Shown here piece after piece: positions 15,581 through 23,475 of a stretch of DNA of 64,000 nucleotides (its first letter is position 1; every line of letters begins with the position of its first letter). The position numbers and the translations under genes are program-made. A model generated the notes under the pieces. The model worked only from the letters and a program-made list of their open reading frames with translations, made no database searches and had not been told where the DNA came from. The stretch is taken from positions 6,935 through 70,934 of the forward strand of contig CAYTTC010000008.1 of assembly GCA_964440525.1 (NCBI GenBank), in the 5' to 3' direction. This DNA is from DASWJZ01 sp964440525 (GTDB lineage: Bacteria > Pseudomonadota > Alphaproteobacteria > Rhizobiales > Afifellaceae).

Positions 15581-17755
15581 ATGACGGAACGCGTTGCGGT
15601 CGGAAGCCTTAAGGTCGCGCGGAGCCTCTGTGATTTCGTGAACGAGGAGGCGCTGCCGTGCACAGGCATCTCCCCGGAACAATTCTGGTCGGGGCTCGAC
15701 CGCGTCGTCTATGAGCTCGCTCCGAAGAACCGCGCGCTGCTTGAAAAACGCGACCGGTTGCAGGCGGAGATCGACGCTTGGCACCGCGAGAAGCGCGGCA
15801 GGCACTTCGAGCTCGGCGAATACAAGGTATTTCTGCAGAAGATCGGCTATTTGCAGCCGGAGGGGCCGGATTTTTTGGTCTCGACCGTGAATGTCGATCC
15901 GGAGATCGCCGAGGTCGCCGGACCGCAGCTCGTCGTTCCGGTGATGAATGCGCGCTACGCGCTGAACGCAGCCAACGCCCGCTGGGGCAGCCTCTATGAT
16001 GCGCTCTACGGCACCGACGCGATTCCCGAAGACGGCGGGGCGGAGCGTGGCAAGGGCTACAATCCGGTCCGCGGCCAACGGGCGATCGCCTTCGCGCGCG
16101 GCGTCCTCGACGAGGCGGCGCCGCTTGACGGCGCGTCGTGGGGCGATGCGACTGGCCTCGCCATCAGAGGCGGAAAGCTCGTCGTGTCGACCGGGGAAAG
16201 GGGCGGCGTCGGGCTCAAGGATTCCGACCGTCTCGCCGGCTATGAGGGGAGCGAAGCCGCACCAAGCGTGGTGCTCCTCAGGAACCACGGCCTGCATCTC
16301 GAAATTCTGGTCGACCGCACTCACCCGATCGGCAAGGACGATCCCGCCGGCATCGCCGACCTCGTGATCGAATCGGCGATGACGACGATCATGGATTTCG
16401 AGGATTCGATTGCCGCGGTCGACGCCGACGACAAGGTTCTGGCCTACCGCAACTGGCTCGGGCTGATGAAGGGGGAGCTCACGGCAAACTTCGACAAGGG
16501 CGGCAAGACAATGGCGCGGGCGTTGAACGCCGACCGCCGGTTCAAGCGCACCGGCGGCGCGACGCTGACGCTCAACGGCCGCAGCCTGATGCTTGTCAGG
16601 AATGTCGGGCACCTGATGACAATCGACGCCGTCACCGACAAGGACGGCAATCCGATTCCGGAAGGCATACTCGACGCCATGGTGACATCGGCGATCGCGC
16701 TTCACGACGTCGGCCAAAACGGCCGCCGCGCCAACAGCCGCGCCGGCTCCGTCTATATCGTGAAGCCGAAGATGCATGGGCCAGAAGAGGTCGCTTTCTC
16801 CGACGAGCTTTTTGGCCGCGTGGAGGAGACGCTCGGGCTTCCCCGCTTCACCTTGAAGATGGGAATCATGGACGAGGAACGGCGCACCACGCTGAACCTG
16901 AAGGAGTCGATCCGCGCGGCAAAAGACCGGATCTTTTTCATCAATACCGGCTTCCTCGACCGCACCGGCGACGAGATCCATACCTCGATGGAAGCCGGAC
17001 CGATGATCCGCAAGGGCGACATGAAGGCGGCGACCTGGATCCAGGCCTACGAGGATTCGAACGTCGATATCGGGCTTTTGTGCGGGCTCCCCGGGCACGC
17101 ACAGATCGGCAAGGGCATGTGGGCGATGCCGGACCTGATGGCCGACATGCTGAAAGCGAAAATCGCGCATCCGAAGGCCGGCGCCAATACAGCCTGGGTC
17201 CCCTCGCCGACCGCCGCGACGCTGCACGCGTTGCACTATCACCAGGTCGATGTGAAGGCGCGGCAGCGAGAACTGAGGAAGCGGAAGCGTGCGTCGATCG
17301 ACGACATCCTGTCGATCCCGGTCGCCGAGCGCCCAAATTGGCCGCGTGGAGAAATCCAGAAGGAGCTCGACAACAATGCGCAGGGGATTTTGGGCTATGT
17401 CGTGCGCTGGATCGATCAGGGGGTCGGCTGCTCAAAAGTGCCCGACATCAACAATGTCGGGCTGATGGAGGACCGCGCGACATTGCGCATATCGAGCCAG
17501 CATATTGCTAACTGGCTGCATCACGGCGTGGTCACCAAGGCGCAGGTGACTGAGACGCTGAAGCGCATGGCGGCCGTGGTCGACAAACAGAACGCAGGCG
17601 ACCCGCTCTACCGCCCGATGGCGCCGAATTTCGACGCGAGCATCGCCTTCCGGGCGGCGTCCGATCTCGTCTTCAAGGGACGCGAGCAGCCGAATGGCTA
17701 CACCGAGCCGATCCTGCATGCTCGGCGGCGAGAGGCGAAGAAGCGGGCGACATAG
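15581..17755 (+). CDS. glcB: Malate synthase G
   Basis: The protein has 724 residues, the usual length of isoform G. It condenses glyoxylate with acetyl-CoA to malate. Recognisable blocks include KGYNPVRGQRAIAFARG near residue 155, ESAMTTIMDFEDSIAAVDA near 265-285, LRNHGLHLEI and the Mg/glyoxylate region IFFINTGFLDRTGDEIHTSM near 450. GGGGGATGCG precedes the ATG. It lies 2 kb from glcDEF and completes glycolate -> glyoxylate -> malate, with the low-GC DUF3800 segment separating the two. Confidence 0.96.
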   Translation: MTERVAVGSLKVARSLCDFVNEEALPCTGISPEQFWSGLDRVVYELAPKNRALLEKRDRLQAEIDAWHREKRGRHFELGEYKVFLQKIGYLQPEGPDFLVSTVNVDPEIAEVAGPQLVVPVMNARYALNAANARWGSLYDALYGTDAIPEDGGAERGKGYNPVRGQRAIAFARGVLDEAAPLDGASWGDATGLAIRGGKLVVSTGERGGVGLKDSDRLAGYEGSEAAPSVVLLRNHGLHLEILVDRTHPIGKDDPAGIADLVIESAMTTIMDFEDSIAAVDADDKVLAYRNWLGLMKGELTANFDKGGKTMARALNADRRFKRTGGATLTLNGRSLMLVRNVGHLMTIDAVTDKDGNPIPEGILDAMVTSAIALHDVGQNGRRANSRAGSVYIVKPKMHGPEEVAFSDELFGRVEETLGLPRFTLKMGIMDEERRTTLNLKESIRAAKDRIFFINTGFLDRTGDEIHTSMEAGPMIRKGDMKAATWIQAYEDSNVDIGLLCGLPGHAQIGKGMWAMPDLMADMLKAKIAHPKAGANTAWVPSPTAATLHALHYHQVDVKARQRELRKRKRASIDDILSIPVAERPNWPRGEIQKELDNNAQGILGYVVRWIDQGVGCSKVPDINNVGLMEDRATLRISSQHIANWLHHGVVTKAQVTETLKRMAAVVDKQNAGDPLYRPMAPNFDASIAFRAASDLVFKGREQPNGYTEPILHARRREAKKRAT

Positions 17756-17764
17756 TCTGGAAAG

Positions 17765-17888
17765 TTGTCATCCCGGAAGTCGCGGAGCGACTGTCCGGGA
17801 CCCATAACCGCCACACTGAAGAGCACCGCAGGTGTCTGCATGCTTCGGAGTTCATGGGTCTTGGCCTGCGGCCAAACCGGGATGACAA
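17765..17888. repeat. Cloverleaf-forming palindromic repeat, copy C
   Basis: The ends TTGTCATCCCGG and CCGGGATGACAA pair as a 12-bp outer stem. Inside are three arms: AGTCGC/GCGACT (17778-17792), GACCCAT/ATGGGTC (17799-17860, with a large variable loop) and TTGGCC/GGCCAA (17861-17875). It lies between the convergent ends of glcB and an L,D-transpeptidase gene. The geometry matches the repeats at 27916 and 39154, though the sequence is mostly different. Confidence 0.75.
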
Positions 17889-17923
17889 ACTGGAAATGGG
17901 TAGCGCTTCTTCGTCAACGCAGA

Positions 17924-17946
17924 AAGGGCGGCACGAGGCCGCCCTT
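17924..17946 (-). terminator. Hairpin terminator for the first L,D-transpeptidase gene
   Basis: A perfect 9-bp stem (AAGGGCGGC / GCCGCCCTT) with a five-base loop lies just beyond the stop of the gene ending at 17974. The T tract is short on the minus strand, so efficiency is uncertain. Confidence 0.65.
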
Positions 17947-17973
17947 CTCACGTTCGCCGGTTTGGCGAACCGA

Positions 17974-18597
17974 TCACATCACGATGACCTTGGTGCCGAC
18001 GTCGACCATCCGGTGCAGCTCGGTGACGTGGGCGTTCAGCATGCGGATGCAGCCGGAGGAGACGTTGCCGCCGATCGACCAGGGCTCGTTGGTGCCGTGG
18101 ATGCGGAACATGGTGTCGCGCCCGTTGTCGAAGAGGTAGAGCGCGCGGGCGCCGAGCGGGTTGTCGGGGCCGCCCGGCATGCCGTCGGAAAATTCGACGA
18201 GCTCGGGACGGCGCTCGATCATCTCGGCCGGCGGGGTCCAGGTCGGCCATTCCTGCTTGGCGCCGACCTGCACCGTGCCGGACCAGCCGAAACCTTCGCG
18301 GCCAACGCCGACGCCGTAGCGGATCGCCAGGCCATCCTGCAGGGTGAAGTAGAGGAACTTGTTCGCGGTATCGACGATGACTGTGCCCGGCGCTTCGGTG
18401 CTCGCGTAGGTCACCACCTGTGCCTGGTATTGCGGGTCGAGCGGCCGGTTCGGGTCGAAACGGTCGGGCTCGTAGGTGATGAAGGCGTGCGTCGTCGGAT
18501 CGTAGACGCGGAACGGCGTGGCATCCGCCACCGCCGGCAGCAGCATCGCGACGGCAAGACCCAGACCAATCGAGCGAGCAAATCGGGAAATGTTCAT
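17974..18597 (-). CDS. L,D-transpeptidase (YkuD), paralogue 1
   Basis: The protein has 207 residues, with a signal peptide (to about residue 26, ADA) and a YkuD domain. The catalytic block is FRIHGTNEPWSIG followed by VSSGCIRM, with the nucleophile cysteine in SGC. Such enzymes make 3-3 cross-links in peptidoglycan or attach proteins such as Braun-type lipoproteins or beta-barrel proteins to it. Two more paralogues follow in the same orientation (18795-19484 and 19692-20414), each with its own hairpin. All three end with VGTKV(I/V)VM or a close variant, showing recent duplication. Confidence 0.93.
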   Translation of the reverse strand: MNISRFARSIGLGLAVAMLLPAVADATPFRVYDPTTHAFITYEPDRFDPNRPLDPQYQAQVVTYASTEAPGTVIVDTANKFLYFTLQDGLAIRYGVGVGREGFGWSGTVQVGAKQEWPTWTPPAEMIERRPELVEFSDGMPGGPDNPLGARALYLFDNGRDTMFRIHGTNEPWSIGGNVSSGCIRMLNAHVTELHRMVDVGTKVIVM

Positions 18598-18746
18598 TTG
18601 ACCCCCTCCAAAACCCCTTGCTCGTCAAATCGAGCGAGCGTGTCGACATGCCTCGTAGGTCGCGCAGGTTTCCGCGCGATGTCGCGAACGCGATGGAATA
18701 ATTGCGTTGCCCGCCAATTTGTTGCGTCGCGAGCGTAAAAAAGAAA

Positions 18747-18766
18747 CGGCCCGCCGAAGCGGGCCG
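18747..18766 (-). terminator. Rho-independent terminator for the second L,D-transpeptidase gene
   Basis: An 8-bp stem (CGGCCCGC / GCGGGCCG) with a CGAA loop is followed on the minus strand by a strong T-rich run (TTTCTTTTTT). It lies just after the stop at 18795, so this gene is separated from paralogue 1. Confidence 0.88.
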
Positions 18767-18794
18767 CGAAAACGATGAATGCGGGGCTCTGCCG

Positions 18795-19484
18795 CTACAT
18801 GACGACGACCTTGGTGCCGACGTCCACCAAGTCGTAAAGCTCGGTGACATTCTCGTTCAGCATGCGGATGCAGCCTGACGAGACGTTGAGCCCGATCGAC
18901 CAGGGCTCGATCGTGCCGTGGATGCGGTAAAGCGTGTCCTTGCCCTTGTCGTCGTTGAGATAGAGGGCGCGCACGCCGAGCGGATTCCCCTCGCCTCCGG
19001 GCATGCCCTCCGCTACATACTTCGCTAGTTCCGGCTGCCGCTCGACCATTTCGGCCGGCGGGAACCACTTCGGCGCCTCCTGCTTGCTGCCGACATTCAC
19101 AATGCCGGTCCAGCCGAAACCCTCGCGTCCGACGCCGACGCCCATGCGGATCGCCTTGCCGCCGTCGAGAACGTAATAGAGGAACTTATCCTTGGTATCG
19201 ATGACGACGGTGCCGGGCTCCTCGGCCGTGTCGTAGGCGACCTCCTGCCGGTCGAATTTCGGATCCGGCTTGCGGTTGCGATTGACGACCGCCGTCTGGG
19301 GCCCCGCCGCTGCCGCCGCCGTTGTGGCGCCGGTCGCGTCGTTCAGCATCTTGTCGGGGTCGTAGGTGATCCACTTGTGAGCCGCCACGTCGTAATAGGT
19401 GCGCGGCGTGGCGCTTGCCGAGAACGCTGCAAGCAGCGTGGCCATGCCAAAAATCACCACGCGAGCCGCTATCGCGATTTGCAT
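18795..19484 (-). CDS. L,D-transpeptidase (YkuD), paralogue 2
   Basis: The protein has 229 residues and starts at 19484, with GGAGG five bases upstream. It has a signal peptide (MQIAIAARVVIFGMATLLAA, cleaved near SASA) and then an Ala-rich linker around residues 55-75. The YkuD catalytic domain contains YRIHGTIEPWSIG and VSSGCIRM. It acts in the periplasm on peptidoglycan. The N-terminal YDVAAHKWITYDPDKM aligns with YDPTTHAFITYEPDRF in paralogue 1, so these two are closer to each other than to the third copy. Confidence 0.93.
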   Translation of the reverse strand: MQIAIAARVVIFGMATLLAAFSASATPRTYYDVAAHKWITYDPDKMLNDATGATTAAAAAGPQTAVVNRNRKPDPKFDRQEVAYDTAEEPGTVVIDTKDKFLYYVLDGGKAIRMGVGVGREGFGWTGIVNVGSKQEAPKWFPPAEMVERQPELAKYVAEGMPGGEGNPLGVRALYLNDDKGKDTLYRIHGTIEPWSIGLNVSSGCIRMLNENVTELYDLVDVGTKVVVM

Positions 19485-19642
19485 CCGAACCTCCAGTCCC
19501 AGTTCTTCGCCGCAGCTTCTACTGAATTCCCCCGCCGCTCGCCAGCGCCCTAGGCATGGTTCTGCGGCGGCGTTGCATCGCCGCATCTATGGCTTGGCCG
19601 GACCGATCCGGGTCCCGTTCGAACCCCCGGCGCTAAATGTGT

Positions 19643-19664
19643 CCGACCCGCCGAGGCGGGCCGG
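19643..19664 (-). terminator. Hairpin terminator for the third L,D-transpeptidase gene
   Basis: A GC-rich stem, CCGACCCGCC / GGCGGGCCGG with one mismatch, has a short loop. It lies 28 bases beyond the stop at 19692. No clear T tract is seen, so the assignment is weaker than for the hairpin at 18747. Confidence 0.5.
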
Positions 19665-19691
19665 AAAGCGCGGCCAGCCAGGAAATGCGGG

Positions 19692-20414
19692 CTACATCAC
19701 CACGACGCGGGTGCCGATCGAGGCGCGGCTGTAGAGCTCGATCACGTCTTCGTTACGCATACGAAAACAGCCGGACGAGACGGCGTGGCCGATCGTCCAG
19801 GGCTCGTTCGAGCCGTGAATGCGAAAGAGCGTGTCGCGTCCGCCGTCATAGAGGTAGAGCGCGCGGGCGCCGAGCGGATTGCTCGGCCCGCCGGCCATGG
19901 AGACCGGCAGGTAGGGCTGCCGCTTGCGCATTTCGGCGGGCGGCGTCCAGGTCGGCCATTCGGATTTGCGGCCCACCCGCACACGGCCGCTCCAGCCGAA
20001 GCCTTCGCGGCCGACGCCAACGCCGTAGCGCTGCGCCATGCCGTCGGCGAGCACGAGGTAGAGGTAGCGGCTGCGGGTATCGATCACGATCGTGCCCGGG
20101 CTCTCGCCCGTGGGATCGTTGACCATCGCCGGCAGGAAGGCCGGGTCGAACGTCGGCAGGCGTGGCGCAACGGCGGCGGTGCGCGCCTGGGCGGGTGAAT
20201 TTCGCCTGCCGCCAAAGGCGCGAAAAATGCCGGTCGCCGGCATGGCATTCGGATCGATCGGGTTTGAGCCGACCGGATTGGCGCTGCTCGCAAGCTGCAG
20301 CCACGCGGCATCGATCGCCGGGTCGCCGCTTACTACGGGACGCGGACCAGCGGTGGCGAGAGAAAGGGCTGCGGCGGCAAGGAGGAAGAAAACGGAGAGG
20401 ACTGTGCGTTGCAT
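19692..20414 (-). CDS. L,D-transpeptidase (YkuD), paralogue 3
   Basis: The protein has 240 residues and starts at 20414, which gives a good signal peptide (MQRTVLSVFFLLAAAALSLA). It has a longer linker of about 75 residues before the YkuD domain. The catalytic block is FRIHGSNEPWTIG and VSSGCFRM, and the protein ends IGTRVVVM. It is the most diverged of the three tandem copies: it lacks the YDP...HxxITY segment of the other two and has a different N-terminal region. An upstream in-frame ATG at 20477 is possible but would bury the signal peptide. Confidence 0.9.
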   Translation of the reverse strand: MQRTVLSVFFLLAAAALSLATAGPRPVVSGDPAIDAAWLQLASSANPVGSNPIDPNAMPATGIFRAFGGRRNSPAQARTAAVAPRLPTFDPAFLPAMVNDPTGESPGTIVIDTRSRYLYLVLADGMAQRYGVGVGREGFGWSGRVRVGRKSEWPTWTPPAEMRKRQPYLPVSMAGGPSNPLGARALYLYDGGRDTLFRIHGSNEPWTIGHAVSSGCFRMRNEDVIELYSRASIGTRVVVM

Positions 20415-20559
20415 GACGTACTCGCTACTGACCGTCGTTAACGATGACCGAAGCGTTAGCGCCAAGAGCCTGCGCATCGGTGAATCAGGCGTGGCAGAGG
20501 TGTATCGGCGCCGCGCAATCCTTCGTTATGCCTAAGAATCCGTTTCATGTCCCGGTGCT

Positions 20560-21288
20560 TCAGCGGAGACGCGCCCGCACATCCGCAGCGACCGCCGGCA
20601 ACACGCGGTCAGCCTCGATCCTGGTCATGCCCGGCTGGACGAGTGGATGATAGAGCATGTTGAGGATGTGGCGGTCGAAGCGCGTGAAGCTCGAATGGCG
20701 GGACAGGTCGTTGAACACGCTTTGGTCGAGTGTGCGGTCGTCGTTCACCGGCCCAAGACCCTGAAGAAGCTCCTCCACCATGCAGCGGTGGAAAAGAAAC
20801 TCGCCTTCGTCGGCGACGATGACGGCGTCGGAGCGGGTGATGCCGGCACTGTCGGAGACGACCCGCACGAGGCATTTGCCGGGGGCGAAACTCGAGGTCG
20901 GCCGGCCATAGACTTCGCGCGAGACGACCTCCCGATAGGCGGGGCGGTCGATCACGAAGACACGATAGTTCGCCTCGGCCGCACTTGCGACGATTCTGAC
21001 GTCGAGGCCGGCGATCAGCCTCGGCAGAGTGCGGGCGAAGCTGGCGATCTCATCGCCGCGCCGGGCGGTCGAACGATCGTCCACAAAGAGGCGGACCGGC
21101 TCCACGAATTTCTTGACCAGGTAGGACTGCCAGCCGAAGCTCTTATACTCAGATCCGAAAACCGTGCGCGCGAAGCCGTCGATCAATTCCTCGTCGGTGA
21201 AGGCGCGGCCGGGCGTCGCCGGCAAGAGCATGAGGAGCGCGGCGATGAGGCGGAACAGCGCCGAGCGCATGGTGATCGCGGTTACCAT
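20560..21288 (-). CDS. Secreted DUF2927-type protein
   Basis: The protein has 242 residues with a hydrophobic N-terminus (signal peptide or anchor, cleavage near GRA). The mature part looks like the DUF2927 family: it includes IAGLDVRIV, NYRVFVIDRP, RCMVEELLQGLGPVNDD and SVFNDLSRHSSFTRFDRHILNMLY. The ELLQ-GL...D stretch resembles a degraded metalloprotease-like core, which I only infer. Starts at 21288 and 21270 are both possible and neither has a strong ribosome binding site. It is alone on this strand, divergent from tag. Confidence 0.7.
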   Translation of the reverse strand: MVTAITMRSALFRLIAALLMLLPATPGRAFTDEELIDGFARTVFGSEYKSFGWQSYLVKKFVEPVRLFVDDRSTARRGDEIASFARTLPRLIAGLDVRIVASAAEANYRVFVIDRPAYREVVSREVYGRPTSSFAPGKCLVRVVSDSAGITRSDAVIVADEGEFLFHRCMVEELLQGLGPVNDDRTLDQSVFNDLSRHSSFTRFDRHILNMLYHPLVQPGMTRIEADRVLPAVAADVRARLR

Positions 21289-21355
21289 TTGTGCAATATC
21301 GCCTTGAGCCTTTCATAGCGGCAGGTACCGCCGCCGCAAAGCCCGGAGCCTATCG

Positions 21356-21985
21356 ATGCGTTTGCCCGACGGCGTGATCGCGGGGATCGACCGCCGGCCG
21401 CGCTGCTCGTGGCCGGGCGGCGACGCGCTCTACCTTGGCTATCACGACGCGGAATGGGGACGGCCCGTCAAGGACGACCGCCGGCTCTTCGAAAAGCTCT
21501 GCCTGGAAGGCTTTCAGGCCGGGCTCTCGTGGCTGACGATTTTGAGGAAGCGCGAGAATTTTCGCTCGGCCTTCGCCGGTTTCGATTTCGAAAGGGTCGC
21601 GAAGTTCGGGGCGCTTGACGTGAAGCGCTGCCTCGCCGATCCCGGCATCGTCCGCCACCGCGGCAAGATCGAATCGGTCATCAACAACGCCAAGCGGGCG
21701 CGCGAGCTGGTAGACGCGGAGGGCTCGCTCGCCGCTTTCGTCTGGCGCTACGAGCCGGACCCAAAGTCGCGGCCCAACCGGGTCGAGCGCGGAGCGATCC
21801 TTCCGACCACGCCTGAATCGATCGCGCTATCCAAGGAGCTGCGACGGCGCGGTTGGTCCTTCGTCGGGCCGACGACGGTCTACGCCTTCATGCAGGCCAT
21901 GGGGCTGGTCAACGACCATCTCCACGGCTGCGCCAGCCGCGACGAAGCGGAGGCGGAGCGGCGCGCCTTCGTTCGGCCAAAATAG
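21356..21985 (+). CDS. tag: DNA-3-methyladenine glycosylase I
   Basis: The protein has 209 residues. The zinc ligands of the Tag family are present: Cys17 (RCSW), His30 (GYHDAEWG), His188 and Cys192 (VNDHLHGC). The catalytic glutamate is in the LEGFQAGLSWLTIL block (Glu51). It excises 3-methyladenine from alkylated DNA. The start ATG follows a short divergent intergenic region with the DUF2927 gene. The C-terminal tail after Cys192 is short, as is usual. Confidence 0.95.
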   Translation: MRLPDGVIAGIDRRPRCSWPGGDALYLGYHDAEWGRPVKDDRRLFEKLCLEGFQAGLSWLTILRKRENFRSAFAGFDFERVAKFGALDVKRCLADPGIVRHRGKIESVINNAKRARELVDAEGSLAAFVWRYEPDPKSRPNRVERGAILPTTPESIALSKELRRRGWSFVGPTTVYAFMQAMGLVNDHLHGCASRDEAEAERRAFVRPK

Positions 21986-22117
21986 CCAACAGGAATTGGA
22001 GCCGCCGCGCGCCGATCGCGTTCTTCCCTTTTCGGGTGAGGATCGGACCCGAGATTGACGCAATCGGAACGATGCTTGCATGGGCGGCGATAGAATGAAA
22101 TTCAAACGGACCTCGGA

Positions 22118-23095
22118 ATGGCATCCTTGAGCGACTGGAAAATCACGCCGGCCCGGCAGCCGAAGCCCGGCGAATACGATTTCGACCTCGAGCGGACGCT
22201 CGCCTCCATCGTGGGCCTCAGGACCATCGTGCCCGACGATGCCTTCACCGCCGAGGCGCTCGGAACCGAGCGGAGCGGACACGGCGTCGTCATCCGCGAC
22301 AAGGTGGTGCTCACGATCGGCTATCTGATCACCGAGGCGGACGAGATCTGGATAAGCCTCGCCGGCGAAAGAGTGGTTGCCGGCCATCCGCTCGCCTATG
22401 ACCCGGTGACCGGCTTCGGCCTGGTGCAGGCACTGGGAGACCTCGATCTGCCGGCGCTCCCCCTCGGCCGGTCCGGCGCGGCGGAGCTTGGAAGCCGCGT
22501 CGTCATGGCGGGCTCGGGCGGCCGCCATCATTCGCTCGCCGCGCGGATCGTCGCGAAACAGGAGTTCGCCGGCTATTGGGAATATGTGCTCGACGAGGCG
22601 ATCTTCATCGCGCCGGCGCATCCCTTCTGGGGCGGCGCGGCGCTGATCGACGCGGAGGGCCTCCTTCTCGGCATCGGCTCGCTGCAGGTCGAGCAGCGGA
22701 TTGCGAGCGGCGAAAACGGGCAGCTCAACATGGTGGTGCCGATCGACCTTCTGAAGCCGATCCTCGGCGATCTCCTTTCCACCGGCCGCCCCAAACATCC
22801 GCCGCACGCCTGGCTCGGCCTCTTCGCGACGGATCTTGAGGGCAAGGTGTTCATCGTCGGAGTCTATTCCAATGCGCCGGCGGACCGCGCCGGCCTCAAG
22901 CCCGGCGACCTCGTCATCTCGGTCGGCGGCGAGCCGGTCTCAAGCCTCGCCGGCTTCTTCCGAAAAGTCTGGTCGCTCGGCCCGGCGGGCGTCGAGGTGC
23001 CGCTTGTCGTGCATCGCGAGGGCGAGACAATCGAAGCGCGCATCGCTTCGAAGGAGCGGGACGGATTTCTGAAAAAACCGCGGATGCATTCCTAG
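22118..23095 (+). CDS. HtrA-like PDZ protein without catalytic residues
   Basis: The protein has 325 residues with the layout of a trypsin-like S1C/HtrA protease (about residues 30-215) plus one PDZ domain (about 232-312, with NAPADRAGLKPGDLVISVGG). The catalytic positions are gone. Where HtrA proteins have TNAHV this protein has LTIGYLI (65-71). Where they have GNSGGPL it has HPFWGGAAL (168-176), so the histidine and serine are missing; Asp95 remains. There is no signal peptide. It is probably a pseudoprotease that binds peptides or acts as a scaffold. Its stop overlaps the stop of the convergent gene at 23092. Confidence 0.82.
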   Translation: MASLSDWKITPARQPKPGEYDFDLERTLASIVGLRTIVPDDAFTAEALGTERSGHGVVIRDKVVLTIGYLITEADEIWISLAGERVVAGHPLAYDPVTGFGLVQALGDLDLPALPLGRSGAAELGSRVVMAGSGGRHHSLAARIVAKQEFAGYWEYVLDEAIFIAPAHPFWGGAALIDAEGLLLGIGSLQVEQRIASGENGQLNMVVPIDLLKPILGDLLSTGRPKHPPHAWLGLFATDLEGKVFIVGVYSNAPADRAGLKPGDLVISVGGEPVSSLAGFFRKVWSLGPAGVEVPLVVHREGETIEARIASKERDGFLKKPRMHS

Positions 23096-23319
23096 CGGCC
23101 AAAGCGGCGGAACGCCGCCTCGACCTGATCATCGCTGGCGAATTCCTTTCGCCGCGCCTGCGCGAGTCCGTCAAGCACGGCAGCCAAATCCGCCGGCTCG
23201 ATTAGCTCCGGTTCTTCGTCATCGTTGACGAGGCGAAGTATGGTGCGCGCAATCTCATCCTGACCTTCGGGCGGCAAGCGTCGCATGGCTTCCAACGCCT
23301 TGTCGAAAAGCTTGGTCAT
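23092..23319 (-). CDS. Small antitoxin-like protein (orphan)
   Basis: The protein has 75 residues. The N-terminus MTKLFDKALEAMRRLPPEGQDEIARTIL resembles small proteins that precede RelE/ParE-type toxins as antitoxins, and the C-terminal half is acidic and helical. No toxin gene lies downstream, because the convergent HtrA-like gene ends at 23095. It may be an orphan antitoxin or the remnant of a pair. Family identity is tentative. Confidence 0.5.
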   Translation of the reverse strand: MTKLFDKALEAMRRLPPEGQDEIARTILRLVNDDEEPELIEPADLAAVLDGLAQARRKEFASDDQVEAAFRRFGR

Positions 23320-23475
23320 TCCAGACGATACCCCGAGCCCCGCAATAGTTGAAGGTGGAATCCGTCGACTCGTCTCGCAACCTCAAAGGTCTTCCTCCGG
23401 AGTGTCTTGCCGAGCTAACTTGCATCACAACAAAGGTGAGCGATCCGTTCCAAGACCACCATCGGGGAGAATTCG

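Noticed and set aside
15473..17242. A 589-residue minus-strand frame opposite glcB
   Set aside because: It is fully antisense to a clear malate synthase G and has the Arg/His/Asp-rich composition of GC-rich shadow frames.
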